Below, piece by piece: positions 1 to 8,371 of a stretch of 64,000 bases of DNA. Every line of letters starts with the position of its first letter. Position 1 is the first letter of the stretch. Below the pieces are notes generated by a model that saw only the letters and a program-made list of their open reading frames with translations, had not been told where the DNA came from and searched no databases. This stretch comes from CATOSP01 sp965205385 (GTDB lineage: Bacteria > Chloroflexota > Dehalococcoidia > Lucifugimonadales > UBA3495): NCBI GenBank assembly GCA_965205385.1, contig CBDBGS010000008.1, forward strand, positions 1,612,001 to 1,676,000, in the 5' to 3' direction. Both the position numbers and the translations under genes were made by a program.

Positions 1-2
1 TT

Positions 3-1972
3 TCAGGCCTTATTCTGTTGGTTTTCGCGGCATGTAACGATGAAGATCAACTCGACTCAACCAGATTTCAGATCACGTCGGAACCTCCGTCTTCGACCAA
101 AGAGGTATCTCAACAGACTTTCCAGTCAGTCACATCTCCGCCTGCAACATCTGATCGATTAGCAAGCCTGTCCGGCTCAAGCCCAACACCCCAACTGACG
201 GTTGCTCCCGCGGCTAACCCGACTGCATCAGTGACCCCTTTTGCCGCGCTACTCAAAACTCCCACACCCGACACAGGCCCGTCAAATGGTGTCAACCCCA
301 ATTTGGCCTCGACTCCCACCATTGATATCGTTCCAACGGGGATCCCTACTCCGCCTCAACCGGATGTTGTTTCGCCCAACCCTTCAGGGCAGGCCGGGCC
401 TACCCGGACTCCTATGGCTATCCAGCCCACTGTGGCGTTACCAGCTCTAACCGCAACTCCTTTACCAACACTGACGTCTGAGGCAACCCCTGAAACTGAA
501 CCGAGTTTGACGCCAACTCCACTGGCGACAAGGGCCGCGAGTGCGGCGGAACCCAGTCAAGAGGGCCTGGATGTCCGGGACATTTTCGACCGGATTGTGA
601 ACGAAAGGGGGTTGGTACTCGTTGACTGGGAAGGACACATCGCCAACCCAGCCATGAGGTATGTAGTTAAACCGCCTAAGGGTTCCAAGTTCCCTATGCG
701 GGTTGATCTAAGTTCAACGGAGCCGAGGATGAATTTCAATCTCCCGAGCCATACAGGTCCCGATGGGCCGACGAAGTCTTTGCTTGTCGGACCTCAATCC
801 TCAGACGGTAGCTTCTTTGTCTCGATATTCCCGGACCGCGACTCCGCTGACGAGACCCACGAGTTGGTGTTCGAGTATTTGGACTCCCAAGGGGTCGACC
901 GCCGGAAGATCATCGATGTACATGTAGTCGATCAGGACTTGGACCGCTCCCCGGTTTTTGAGATTCAGGTTGACTTCTCTCAAGACCAGACCGGTCTGTT
1001 TGGTGACATGTCTGCCCGGGATACGATTAGGTTGGCTGTAGAGGATTGGGCGTATTTCTTCGCTGATATGAAGCTGGATGAAGTCGGAGCGGGTTCGGAG
1101 AAAACCTGGATTTGGAACTCAGACGGGTTTGAGGCAGGGCAGATAGTCACTAACGCGGTGAGCTACACCGGGTTCTTGTTGTACGCATATGGTATTCATC
1201 ACGACGAACTTCGATCAGGGGGGAAGGGTCGTGGTACGGTGGGTATCAGACTAGCGGGGGCCGGAAACATCCCCTAAGACGTTCAGGTGGGATAGAATTG
1301 GATGAATGGGGGAACTACAACTCTCTTGGGTGGACCATTTCAGTTTATGAGGACGAATGGTGGCGTGCAACCAACCTTGGGGACGTTCCCAACGACCTTT
1401 ATTCCATAGCTCACCACGAATCGGGCCATAATTTGGCGTTCAACCAGACGTACGATGATTTCGTGATTCTGAAGGAACAGGGTCAAGTGACTAATCCCAC
1501 CGTATCTAATTATCACGGTGGGAATGTGGCCATTGCCGATACCGATCACTTTCCTGGCGCGGTAGACCGAGCCAGCAGGCGTGGCGCCTTTGGCAATGAA
1601 TATGACGGCGAGATGCCCCAAGGACGTTGGACCCTTACCAAGCTTGATCTGTTGGTAGCTGAGGCCGTTGGCTACCGCCTTCGCGGTACTTCAGCCTTCA
1701 TCCCCCTATCCGTTCGGGACCATCCACTCCCAGCAGGAAGGACGATGCTGCCCTATTCAGCAAGACTTGAGGCTATAGGTGGAACACCCCCGTATTATTG
1801 GTCCGTTGAATCTGGGGCCTTCCCCGACGGACTGAGCTTCGACTCCTTCTCCGGGACCGTCTCTGGTGTACCGAGGATTCCGGGGAGTTATGAAATCACG
1901 GTTCGGGTACGAGACTACCAGGAATGGGACGCGGGTGTTACGCAATTATTGTCATTGAGGATTGGCGAATAA
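3..1972 (+). pseudogene. Lipoprotein with HExxH metalloprotease-like region and C-terminal Ig-like domain, frameshifted, 5' end outside window
   Basis: The reading frame is open from base 3 and begins inside a signal peptide ending LILLVFAAC, a plausible lipobox, so the true start lies upstream. A Thr/Pro/Ser-rich linker follows to about position 560. The first frame stops at 1275-1277. A second frame continues from about 1217 through 1972 and carries HHESGH (HExxH zinc motif) at about 1411, then a stretch resembling a putative Ig (He_PIG) domain: GGTPPYYW, followed by GTVSGVPRIPG. The shift lies in or near a run of six G at 1218-1223, so a one-base indel is the simplest explanation. Whether this is real decay or an assembly error cannot be told here. 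Protease function is inferred from HExxH only. Confidence 0.7.
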
Positions 1973-2113
1973 GCTCATCTTTTAACCACTTGCGGCAGGG
2001 TTTTGACAGATTGAAAAGAGGATGCGTTGCTGAGAGAATGTTCCGGCGGAATTCGTACCCCGGTAGGCTCGAGTCGAAACGTGGGGATAACCTGTCTCAT
2101 CAACCCGATCTAA

Positions 2114-3299
2114 GGAAACTCTGAATAAAGGGGTTAAGCATGGCATACTGAGGGGAAAGGAAGGTAATGCCGAGGGAGGAGGACGATGATGAACGAGCAG
2201 CCCACCTTTGCCGATCTGGACTATCAGCACAAGGGGCGCCGGACTCGCCGGGAAGAGTTTCTGGAGCGCATGGACTCCCTGATTCCCTGGCAACGGCTGG
2301 AAGATCGCATTGGGCCGCACTATTTTCGGTCGGAACGGGGGCGGCGGCCCTATCCCTTGGCGGTGATGCTGCGGGTGCATATCGTCCAACTGTGCTACAA
2401 CCTCAGCGACCCAGCCATGGAAGACCTGCTGTACGAAGCAGAATCGGTGCGACGATTTGCTGGGCTGCGGTTGTCGGAACCGATCCCCGATGAGAGCACC
2501 ATCCTCCATTTTCGTCACCTGTTGGAGCGATATGAACTGGGCCAGGGACTGTTTGAGGAAATCAAAAGCCACTTGGAAGACCAGGGAGTCCGGCTGAGGG
2601 AGGGAACCATCGTGGACGCCACCATCATCGAAGCGCCGTCGTCCACCAAGAACCGGTCTGGGCAGCGAGACCCGGAGATGCGGCAGGTGAAGAAGGGAAA
2701 TCAATACCACTTCGGGATGAAGCTGCACATTGGGGTGGATGCGAAAACCGGTTTGGTGCATAGCTTCAGCGCCACCTCAGCCAACGTGCATGATGTGACC
2801 GAGGCCCACCGGTTGTTACACGGCGAGGAGCAGCAGGTGTGGGGAGATGCGGGCTACATCGGGGTACAGAAGCGGGAAGAGAATCTGGGGCTGGCGGTGG
2901 ATTGGCAGGTGGCCATGAAGCCGGGCCAGCGGCGGCAACTGGAGCCGGAAAGCGATGCGGCCCTGGGGGAGAAGGTCAAGGCGTCGATACGGGCCAAGGT
3001 GGAACACCCTTTCCTGGACGTGAAGCGGCTATTCGGATACGCCAAGGTACGCTACCGGGGCTTGGCCAAGAACACGGACCGGTTGGCGCTGCTGCTGGGG
3101 CTATCCGACCTTAAACGCGCCCAGGCCCTTCTGGCAGACTGACCAAGGGAGCAGTGTGCGCCAACGCCCCTCACCACCCAAAATCCGAGCCTGGAAAGGC
3201 CAAAGAAAGCACCAATGAACAAAAAACGGCAGGCTGTGAGTCTCCCACAAACCCGCGCAAGTCCAAAATATCCACTGTTTTTAATTGTTCAGAGATTCC
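2114..3299 (+). mobile_element. Complete IS5-family element with CTAA target duplication
   Basis: The left end GGAAACTCTGAATAA (2114-2128) and the reverse complement of the right end, GGAATCTCTGAACAA (3285-3299), match at 13 of 15 positions. Both ends are flanked by CTAA (2110-2113 and 3300-3303), the 4 bp CTAR-type target duplication typical of the IS5 group. The element is 1186 bp and carries one intact transposase, so it looks recent and possibly active. It sits between the broken lipoprotein gene and the MFS transporter. Confidence 0.92.
2186..3142 (+). CDS. IS5-family DDE transposase
   Basis: 318 aa, intact. The DDE catalytic core can be read as D in VDATIIEAPSS, D in VWGDAGYIG, and E in AKVEHPFLDVKRLFGY, which is the IS5-type spacing with a C-terminal Y(2)R(3)E(6)K-like region. 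The N-terminal part (residues about 8-110) matches the IS5 helical DNA-binding domain. Tandem ATG codons lie at 2186 and 2189; the purine-rich GGGAGGAGG just upstream favours 2189 as the translated start. It mobilises the surrounding element, whose inverted repeats flank it. Confidence 0.93.
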   Translation: MMNEQPTFADLDYQHKGRRTRREEFLERMDSLIPWQRLEDRIGPHYFRSERGRRPYPLAVMLRVHIVQLCYNLSDPAMEDLLYEAESVRRFAGLRLSEPIPDESTILHFRHLLERYELGQGLFEEIKSHLEDQGVRLREGTIVDATIIEAPSSTKNRSGQRDPEMRQVKKGNQYHFGMKLHIGVDAKTGLVHSFSATSANVHDVTEAHRLLHGEEQQVWGDAGYIGVQKREENLGLAVDWQVAMKPGQRRQLEPESDAALGEKVKASIRAKVEHPFLDVKRLFGYAKVRYRGLAKNTDRLALLLGLSDLKRAQALLAD

Positions 3300-3355
3300 C
3301 TAAATATGCACGATGTTATGTCAATGCCCCCGGACAAGAGGGATAGTTTCACTCA

Positions 3356-4666
3356 GTGAGTCCCTCTATGAGTCCGGCATATTTCCTTTCCCGGCGGCTG
3401 CCTTTTTTCTATGGTTGGGTAGTCCTCTTTTCGGCGGGGACGACCCAGGTGGTCCGCAACTCCGCCGCCAGTTTGACCATTGCGGTCTTCATGTTTCCCC
3501 TGTCCGAGGAGTTGGGTTGGAGCCGGACTCTCATCGCGGGAGCGGCCAGCTTCGGCGGCCTCGCCGCCTCTGGCGTGTCTCCAGTGGTCGGTTGGCTGGT
3601 TGACCGGTACGGAGCGCGGCTGGTGCTGGCTTCGAGCATCTTCATCCTTGGCATTTCCACCATATCACTGGCCTGGGCCACCGTCCCCGTGGCTTTCTAC
3701 ATTGCCTACGGGGTGGCGCGGGTCATCTTCTCCAGCCCAGTTGTGATTGGAGCTTCCGTGGTCGTTTCGAGATGGTTTATCCGTATGCGGGGCAGGGCCA
3801 ACGGGATACTGTTCGCTTCACACTCCATCGGTCTGGTGGCTTTCCCGATGATCGCCTCCGCGGTTATCGCAACGCGGGGTTGGCAGGCGGCGTGGCTGGT
3901 TTTGGGAGTATTGGTGTTTGCGATTTCTCTTGCGCCGGTCGCTCTTCTGATCGTCCAGAGGCCCGAAGACCTTGGGTTGAGACCCGACGGTGACCCGGAA
4001 CAGACCGAGGGGAACGCTGATGGCCAGGCGGGGGCGGTGGAAGAACCGGCATGGACTCTGAAAGCCGCCATGCGGACTCCGGCGCTGTGGATGCTGGCGC
4101 TAGGCGTTGGGACTCTGTTCCTGGTTCAGGCTGGGATAAACACGCACTTGGCCGCTTTCCTGCGAGACCAGGGATTGGACGCGGTTTTCGCGGGTATCGG
4201 AATCAGCCTCAACGCAGCGTTCATGGGTGCGGGAAGTCTGACTTGGGGCTGGGTAGCTGAAAGGTATCCGGTTAGGTACGTGCTGGCCGCGGTTGCCGGG
4301 GCCGTCGCCATCCCGGCAGCCCTGTTCCTTACCGCCGACACCACGGCGGAAGCCCTGATCTATTCCGGGCTATTCGGATTTGGAGTCGGCGGGATGCTAT
4401 CGGTACCGCCGGTGGCCTACGCGGATTATTACGGGCGGCGTTCCTTGGGCACGATACGGGGCGTGACGGAGCCGTTCACCAGCTTGGAGCAAGCTGTTGG
4501 TTCGATTGCCGCGGGGATAGTGTTCGATGTCTACGATAGCTACTCCTTCGCCCTCGCCGCTTTTGCCATCCTGGGCGGGCTGACCATGGTCCTCATCTTG
4601 TTTGCCAGGCCTCCGGGACTCCCTCCAGTTCCAGCGTCTGAGGAGCTAAGCAGGGCCGCGGTATGA
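3356..4666 (+). CDS. Major facilitator superfamily transporter (monocarboxylate/oxalate-formate antiporter-like)
   Basis: 436 aa with about 12 hydrophobic segments. An N-terminal FYGWVVLFSAG motif and the VDRYGAR loop between TM2 and TM3 are typical of MFS carriers of the monocarboxylate/OFA type. A hydrophilic central loop (about residues 205-230, PDGDPEQTEGNADG) separates the two six-helix halves. The start is GTG 3356, or ATG 3368; no convincing ribosome binding site distinguishes them. It sits immediately downstream of the IS5 element, so its native promoter may be displaced. Substrate unknown; organic acid transport is a family-level guess. Confidence 0.85.
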   Translation: MSPSMSPAYFLSRRLPFFYGWVVLFSAGTTQVVRNSAASLTIAVFMFPLSEELGWSRTLIAGAASFGGLAASGVSPVVGWLVDRYGARLVLASSIFILGISTISLAWATVPVAFYIAYGVARVIFSSPVVIGASVVVSRWFIRMRGRANGILFASHSIGLVAFPMIASAVIATRGWQAAWLVLGVLVFAISLAPVALLIVQRPEDLGLRPDGDPEQTEGNADGQAGAVEEPAWTLKAAMRTPALWMLALGVGTLFLVQAGINTHLAAFLRDQGLDAVFAGIGISLNAAFMGAGSLTWGWVAERYPVRYVLAAVAGAVAIPAALFLTADTTAEALIYSGLFGFGVGGMLSVPPVAYADYYGRRSLGTIRGVTEPFTSLEQAVGSIAAGIVFDVYDSYSFALAAFAILGGLTMVLILFARPPGLPPVPASEELSRAAV

Positions 4667-4701
4667 TCCAATCTAGCGAGATTCGACGAGGAGATTTTGC
4701 T

Positions 4702-5053
4702 GTAACTGTTCAGAGATGATGACGCGGAATGGCTGAATCCGACGTCGGTCATCTCTATGATAGTCCTCTTACGATGTCGCGCCGCGACCCGTCATTCCCG
4801 CGAAGGGAGACCTTCGCGTAACCTTCCGTGATTCCGGCGATAGCGAGAATCCAGAGTGTGCCCAGATACGGGGGACGCCCTCACCCTAACCCTCTCCCGG
4901 AGTGAGAGGGGATTATTCAAAGGTCTCCGAAGGCGGGGATCCAGAACTGCCGATGATATGGACAGTTACTGATTGTAAGAGTCTCTGGATTCCGGCTCGT
5001 GGCCGGAATGACGGGCTAGAAGTAGGAAGGACACATCAAGTCTGAACACATAC
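4702..5053 (+). repeat. MITE-like ~350 bp dispersed repeat, copy 1
   Basis: Non-coding element with terminal inverted repeats GTAACTGTTCAGA (4702-4714) and TCTGAACACATAC (5041-5053). A related element lies at 29992-30346 in the opposite orientation. The two outer arms align by eye along their whole length at roughly 75-80 percent. Internally the element is rich in hairpins of the CGTCATTCC...GGAATCCAG type. It fills the gap between the MFS gene and the di-iron cluster. No coding capacity was seen, so it would depend on another transposase if mobile. Confidence 0.75.
4806..4928 (+). repeat. 123 bp core of the dispersed repeat bounded by 9 bp inverted repeats (candidate invertible segment)
   Basis: Begins GGAGACCTT and ends AAGGTCTCC, a perfect 9 bp inverted pair. 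It is about 93 percent identical (around nine differences in 123) to 30117-30239 in the same strand orientation, although the flanking arms of the two host repeats are in opposite orientation. The core therefore appears inverted relative to its arms in one of the copies. Confidence 0.7.
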
Positions 5054-5150
5054 GTTTCGCCTCCAGGCGTTGACAAATTCAAGGAGGGCACGTACTATGC
5101 CCGGTAACTGGGGTAATCCCCGATTTCCAGTGTGTGTGTCGCATACGACG

Positions 5151-5156
5151 AGGAGG
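5151..5156 (+). promoter_or_regulatory. Shine-Dalgarno AGGAGG fixing the start of the di-iron alpha gene
   Basis: AGGAGG lies 8 nt before ATG 5165. It decides the start in favour of MATVQNRA over the upstream in-frame candidate at 5132. Confidence 0.75.
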
Positions 5157-5164
5157 CAGACGTT

Positions 5165-6211
5165 ATGGCCACGGTGCAGAACCGGGCTTCCTATTGGGAA
5201 CAGGCCAAAGAGCAGGGATTCGACCTCTCCTGGCTGAGTAAGCTGCAAGAAAACGTCGCGCGCGACGACGTGGACGAAATCTCCGTTAACAACACGGGCA
5301 GGGTCGAAGGTTCGATCCCCAGGAACAACGTCGCCCAATTCGGCGCGTACACTTTCAGGACCAAGAGTGAAGTCTGGGCCCACAATCTGACTAAGCTCTA
5401 TCAAGAGTTCGTCACGCGCCAGTGGAGTTCCGCCACCGATATCCCGTGGGAGACTCTTGAAGCTCTGCCCGACGATATCGAAGCCGCCGAGTGCCAGTTG
5501 GCCACCTTCTTCACTCAGGTGGAATTCGTCGCATCCGACGTCCCGGGCAGGTTCATTTCCACCATGTCCCCCGACTATCACGAAGTAAGGCTGGCGCTGC
5601 TGGCCCAGGTGATGGACGAGTCACGACATCTTGATGTGTTCCGCAAGCGCGCGCTGGCCAACGGCGGCGGGCTGATGCGGATGACCGACAGCGTGAGCGA
5701 CGTGGTCGGCGGCAGTACCGACAACGCCAGGGAGTTCACTGAGCTTTCCTCCCGCCTGCACATCACCGGTGAAGGCAACGTTCTCACCCTGTTCCGTCTC
5801 GGCGAGTTGATGGCCTACAACGAGGCCGAGAAGATGATCTACCGGCGATGCGCACAGGACGAGGCCCGGCACGTGGCCATCGGCGTACTTCACCTGCGCT
5901 ACATGAACGAGTTTACCCCGGAACGCAGGGAAGAAATCCACTGCTATTTGGACGAAGGCGAGAGCCGCCAGTCCACCGGCGCCGGCGGGGAGAACCCGGC
6001 GGGCCGCAACCAGCTCACCAGCGACGCCCTGGCGGTCCTGCTGGGCGGTGGCAAAGACAAGGTGGACGAGGGACAGAAGATCCTGATGGCCATCAGGCAG
6101 CGCCAGGTCAAAGAATACTTCCAGCGCCTGAAGTCCGCGGGCTTCGACGACCGGATCACCAGCGGCCGGGTCCACCCGTCCCTGCTGGAGGCGTACAACG
6201 CCGCGGCATAA
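5165..6211 (+). CDS. Ferritin-like di-iron oxygenase, catalytic-type subunit
   Basis: 348 aa. A full E...ExxH...E...ExxH carboxylate-bridged di-iron set can be read: E120 (TQVEF), E152/H155 (DESRH), E203 (TGEGN) and E233/H236 (DEARH). The 32 and 30 residue spacings within each half are normal for class I ribonucleotide reductase R2, bacterial multicomponent monooxygenase and phenylacetyl-CoA epoxygenase (PaaA)-type proteins. The specific reaction is not assignable; an O2-dependent oxidation of an organic substrate is the family-level expectation. A hairpin terminator follows at 6232. The next gene encodes a paralogue lacking the glutamate ligands, so the two probably form a hetero-oligomer, as PaaA does with PaaC. 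No dedicated reductase was seen in the window. Confidence 0.8.
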   Translation: MATVQNRASYWEQAKEQGFDLSWLSKLQENVARDDVDEISVNNTGRVEGSIPRNNVAQFGAYTFRTKSEVWAHNLTKLYQEFVTRQWSSATDIPWETLEALPDDIEAAECQLATFFTQVEFVASDVPGRFISTMSPDYHEVRLALLAQVMDESRHLDVFRKRALANGGGLMRMTDSVSDVVGGSTDNAREFTELSSRLHITGEGNVLTLFRLGELMAYNEAEKMIYRRCAQDEARHVAIGVLHLRYMNEFTPERREEIHCYLDEGESRQSTGAGGENPAGRNQLTSDALAVLLGGGKDKVDEGQKILMAIRQRQVKEYFQRLKSAGFDDRITSGRVHPSLLEAYNAAA

Positions 6212-6231
6212 CTAGATTGCGATGTTGTTCT

Positions 6232-6270
6232 AAGACCTCCCACGAGTTCTCGGGGGAGGTCTTAATTTAT
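6232..6270 (+). terminator. Rho-independent-type hairpin between the two di-iron subunit genes
   Basis: AAGACCTCCC (6232-6241) pairs with GGGAGGTCTT (6254-6263) over 10 bp, followed by the T-rich AATTTAT. It lies 20 nt after the alpha stop and 56 nt before the beta start. It could set subunit stoichiometry by partial termination or mark separate transcription units. Confidence 0.7.
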
Positions 6271-6325
6271 CCGCCCACATCCGATCCGATCACGACTCAT
6301 ACCCTGAGACCCTCCGAGGATAGAC

Positions 6326-7462
6326 ATGGCGCTTAACGAGGAAGAAACTCCGGACCAGCCAGTCGACGAATCGACCGGCGGACCCGCCGCCGACTCGTCC
6401 GAAGAGACCACGGAAGAAAAACCTTCGGGTCCTCAGCCCTTGGACTGGATGAACGACACTTTGGAATGGGGGATCCGGGCACAACCGGGCAAGCATGGTA
6501 TGACCATGCGGGCGCTCAACCTGAGAAGCTACGGTGAGATTCCCGATTCCAGCGACGACATGAGCCGCCGTCCCCGGGGCGCTTTCCCCATTCCGGGAAT
6601 ACCACGGACAGACGTATACTCCCTGAGCGCCAAGGTGGACCTCTGGGCTGACTGCGCGGTCGATCTGTATGAAGAGGCGATTCAAAGGCGCTGGATGGCC
6701 CATGCCGACGTTCCCTGGTACGACCTCCCCGCTGAGGATGACGATGTGGAGCTTGCCATGCGTCAGCTCTGCACCGAGTTGGCCCAACAAGCCCAAATTG
6801 AGACCGATACGATCGGTCAATGGCTGTACCGGATGAACTACGCCTACCATGAGGTCAAGACTTTCCTGGCCAGCGAGTTCTTCGACACCGGACGCCATTA
6901 CTCCGTGTTCCGGCAGCGGGCTCTGGCCCACGGCGGCGCACTGGGGCTAGAGAGCGCGGGCCAGTTCAACCGCCGGTTGATGGAAGCCAGGGCGGGATGG
7001 ACCGAGGTGGTGATATTCCTTTACATTATCCGCGGTACCCTTACTCTGATGCTGTACCGGTACGGCGAGGCCTATTCCCGGAACACGGCCGACAAGTACA
7101 TTTTCCGGCGCTGCATGGAAGACAAGGCCCGGCACATGCGCTACGGGATGCAGCACTTGAAGTACGCCGTTGACCACCGTGAACCGGCCTTCGCGTTGGG
7201 GCTGAACAACCTGATGCGGGGTGTGGAACGCGACCTGGTCCAAGACTTCAAGGACCCGGTGCTTTGGGAAACGCTGGCGATCATATTCGGCGGGGGCGTC
7301 GCCAATATGTCCGAGGGCATGGAAGTGGTCAAACGCTTCCAAAAGGAATACATCGAGCAATACCTGACCCGAATGAAGTGGGTCGGAATCGGAAAGACAG
7401 AAGAAAACTTGACCCCGGACCTGGCCGTCTACCTGGGACGGGAAGAAGCCAGCCCGGCCTAA
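6326..7462 (+). CDS. Di-iron oxygenase paralogue with lost metal ligands (beta-type pseudoenzyme subunit)
   Basis: 378 aa, clearly homologous to the preceding gene. Shared blocks are YHEV, RHxxVFRxRALAxGG and RRC...ARH, aligned without gaps around both helix pairs. By that alignment the four glutamate ligands are replaced: E120 by A156, E152 by T188 (DTGRH), E203 by G237 and E233 by K267 (DKARH). Both histidines (H191, H270) remain. An acidic, low-complexity N-terminal extension (residues 1-38) is absent from the partner. Loss of ligands with a retained fold is what MmoY, PaaC and similar structural subunits show, so a non-catalytic role binding the upstream subunit is inferred. The start ATG 6326 follows GAGGATAG. 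Intact and not obviously decaying. Confidence 0.75.
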   Translation: MALNEEETPDQPVDESTGGPAADSSEETTEEKPSGPQPLDWMNDTLEWGIRAQPGKHGMTMRALNLRSYGEIPDSSDDMSRRPRGAFPIPGIPRTDVYSLSAKVDLWADCAVDLYEEAIQRRWMAHADVPWYDLPAEDDDVELAMRQLCTELAQQAQIETDTIGQWLYRMNYAYHEVKTFLASEFFDTGRHYSVFRQRALAHGGALGLESAGQFNRRLMEARAGWTEVVIFLYIIRGTLTLMLYRYGEAYSRNTADKYIFRRCMEDKARHMRYGMQHLKYAVDHREPAFALGLNNLMRGVERDLVQDFKDPVLWETLAIIFGGGVANMSEGMEVVKRFQKEYIEQYLTRMKWVGIGKTEENLTPDLAVYLGREEASPA

Positions 7463-7472
7463 AGGAACTGCC

Positions 7473-7781
7473 GTGCCCATTTATGAGTACCGCTGCCACG
7501 ATTGCGGCGGCGTAAACAGTGTTTTTCTGCGGTCCATGAGCTCCCCGGACCCATCGAATTGCAAGTTGTGCGAAGGCGGCAACCTGCGGAGGATAATGTC
7601 CCGAGTGGCCTACCTGAGATCAGAGGCCGATAAGATGGACCAGCTAGACCCCAAGTATTTCAAGATGGTGGACAAGGCGTTGGCCAACGCGCCCGCGAAC
7701 TCTGACCCGGACTTTCACATGAACAAGATGGTCCCCTTCAATCAGGCCAAGGAGAAGGGAGAGCCCTACTTCAAAGAGTAA
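7473..7781 (+). CDS. FmdB-type small zinc-ribbon protein
   Basis: 102 aa. Starts MPIYEYRCHDCG, the hallmark of the FmdB family putative regulatory zinc ribbon, with CxxC at residues 8 and 11 and a second pair CKLC near residue 30. The C-terminal half is charged and lacks known motifs. It begins 10 nt after the beta-subunit stop and is very likely co-transcribed. In this position it could be an electron carrier or assembly/adaptor component of the di-iron oxygenase, analogous to rubredoxin-like partners, but the family function is not established. Confidence 0.75.
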   Translation: MPIYEYRCHDCGGVNSVFLRSMSSPDPSNCKLCEGGNLRRIMSRVAYLRSEADKMDQLDPKYFKMVDKALANAPANSDPDFHMNKMVPFNQAKEKGEPYFKE

Positions 7782-7849
7782 CTGGCCCGAAACGGCTGGC
7801 TGTCCGCAAAGCGCCGGCCCACACTTTACCAACTACCAGGAGGCAACAG

Positions 7850-8302
7850 ATGAGCGCCCAGGGGGCGAACGGTCTAACATTTCCATCGGTTGAGTGGTTT
7901 CAGAGTCTACAAGAGCTAGTCAATAACGACCCGGAATATCGTCGTATTGGCAGCGTGGACGCCACGATGGGCGTCAAGGTAGGCGAAAAAGTTTTCGTCA
8001 TAACCTTCGAAGCCTTTGAATGCTCCGAAGTCAAAGAGGGTACGGAATACGATCTAATCGACGCCGATTTCTTCCTGGAAATGGGGGTCGATGAATGGCA
8101 CGACCTGGTCACCAATACGAAAGAAAACGACGGGGCGGACTTGCGTCACACCCTGAACACGCTGGACCTGATGATCGACGGCGGCATCTCCAAGAACGCC
8201 ACCGGCGACCAATTCCGCGCCGATATCTTCTTCCGGGTGAACCAGAGCCTCCAACATTTCTTTGACAGTTCGGCCAAGTTGGAGACGGTCTTCGAGCCCT
8301 AA
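7850..8302 (+). CDS. SCP2-like lipid/acyl-binding domain protein
   Basis: 150 aa. Resembles SCP2 sterol-carrier-like proteins: an N-terminal FPSVEWFQSLQELVNNDPEYR, then an alternating beta region with DADFFLEMGVDEWHDLV and a C-terminal helical tail ending in a hydrophobic segment. Start ATG 7850 is preceded by AGGAGG 6 nt upstream. It is the last gene of the di-iron cluster, 68 nt after the zinc-ribbon gene, and converges on the cox operon. A substrate-presenting role for hydrophobic molecules is an inference from the fold and position. Confidence 0.6.
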   Translation: MSAQGANGLTFPSVEWFQSLQELVNNDPEYRRIGSVDATMGVKVGEKVFVITFEAFECSEVKEGTEYDLIDADFFLEMGVDEWHDLVTNTKENDGADLRHTLNTLDLMIDGGISKNATGDQFRADIFFRVNQSLQHFFDSSAKLETVFEP

Positions 8303-8371
8303 AACTGGCTTGGACCCGATTCCTGGCGATTCCGTCTTCCGCCACCGGTGACGCGGAGACGGCATTTTGGT

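Noticed and set aside
3285..4714. MITE-like repeat as an IS5 derivative, from TGTTCAGAGA shared with the IS5 right end
   Set aside because: The shared string is oriented opposite with respect to the outside of the element, and target flanks do not show CTAR.
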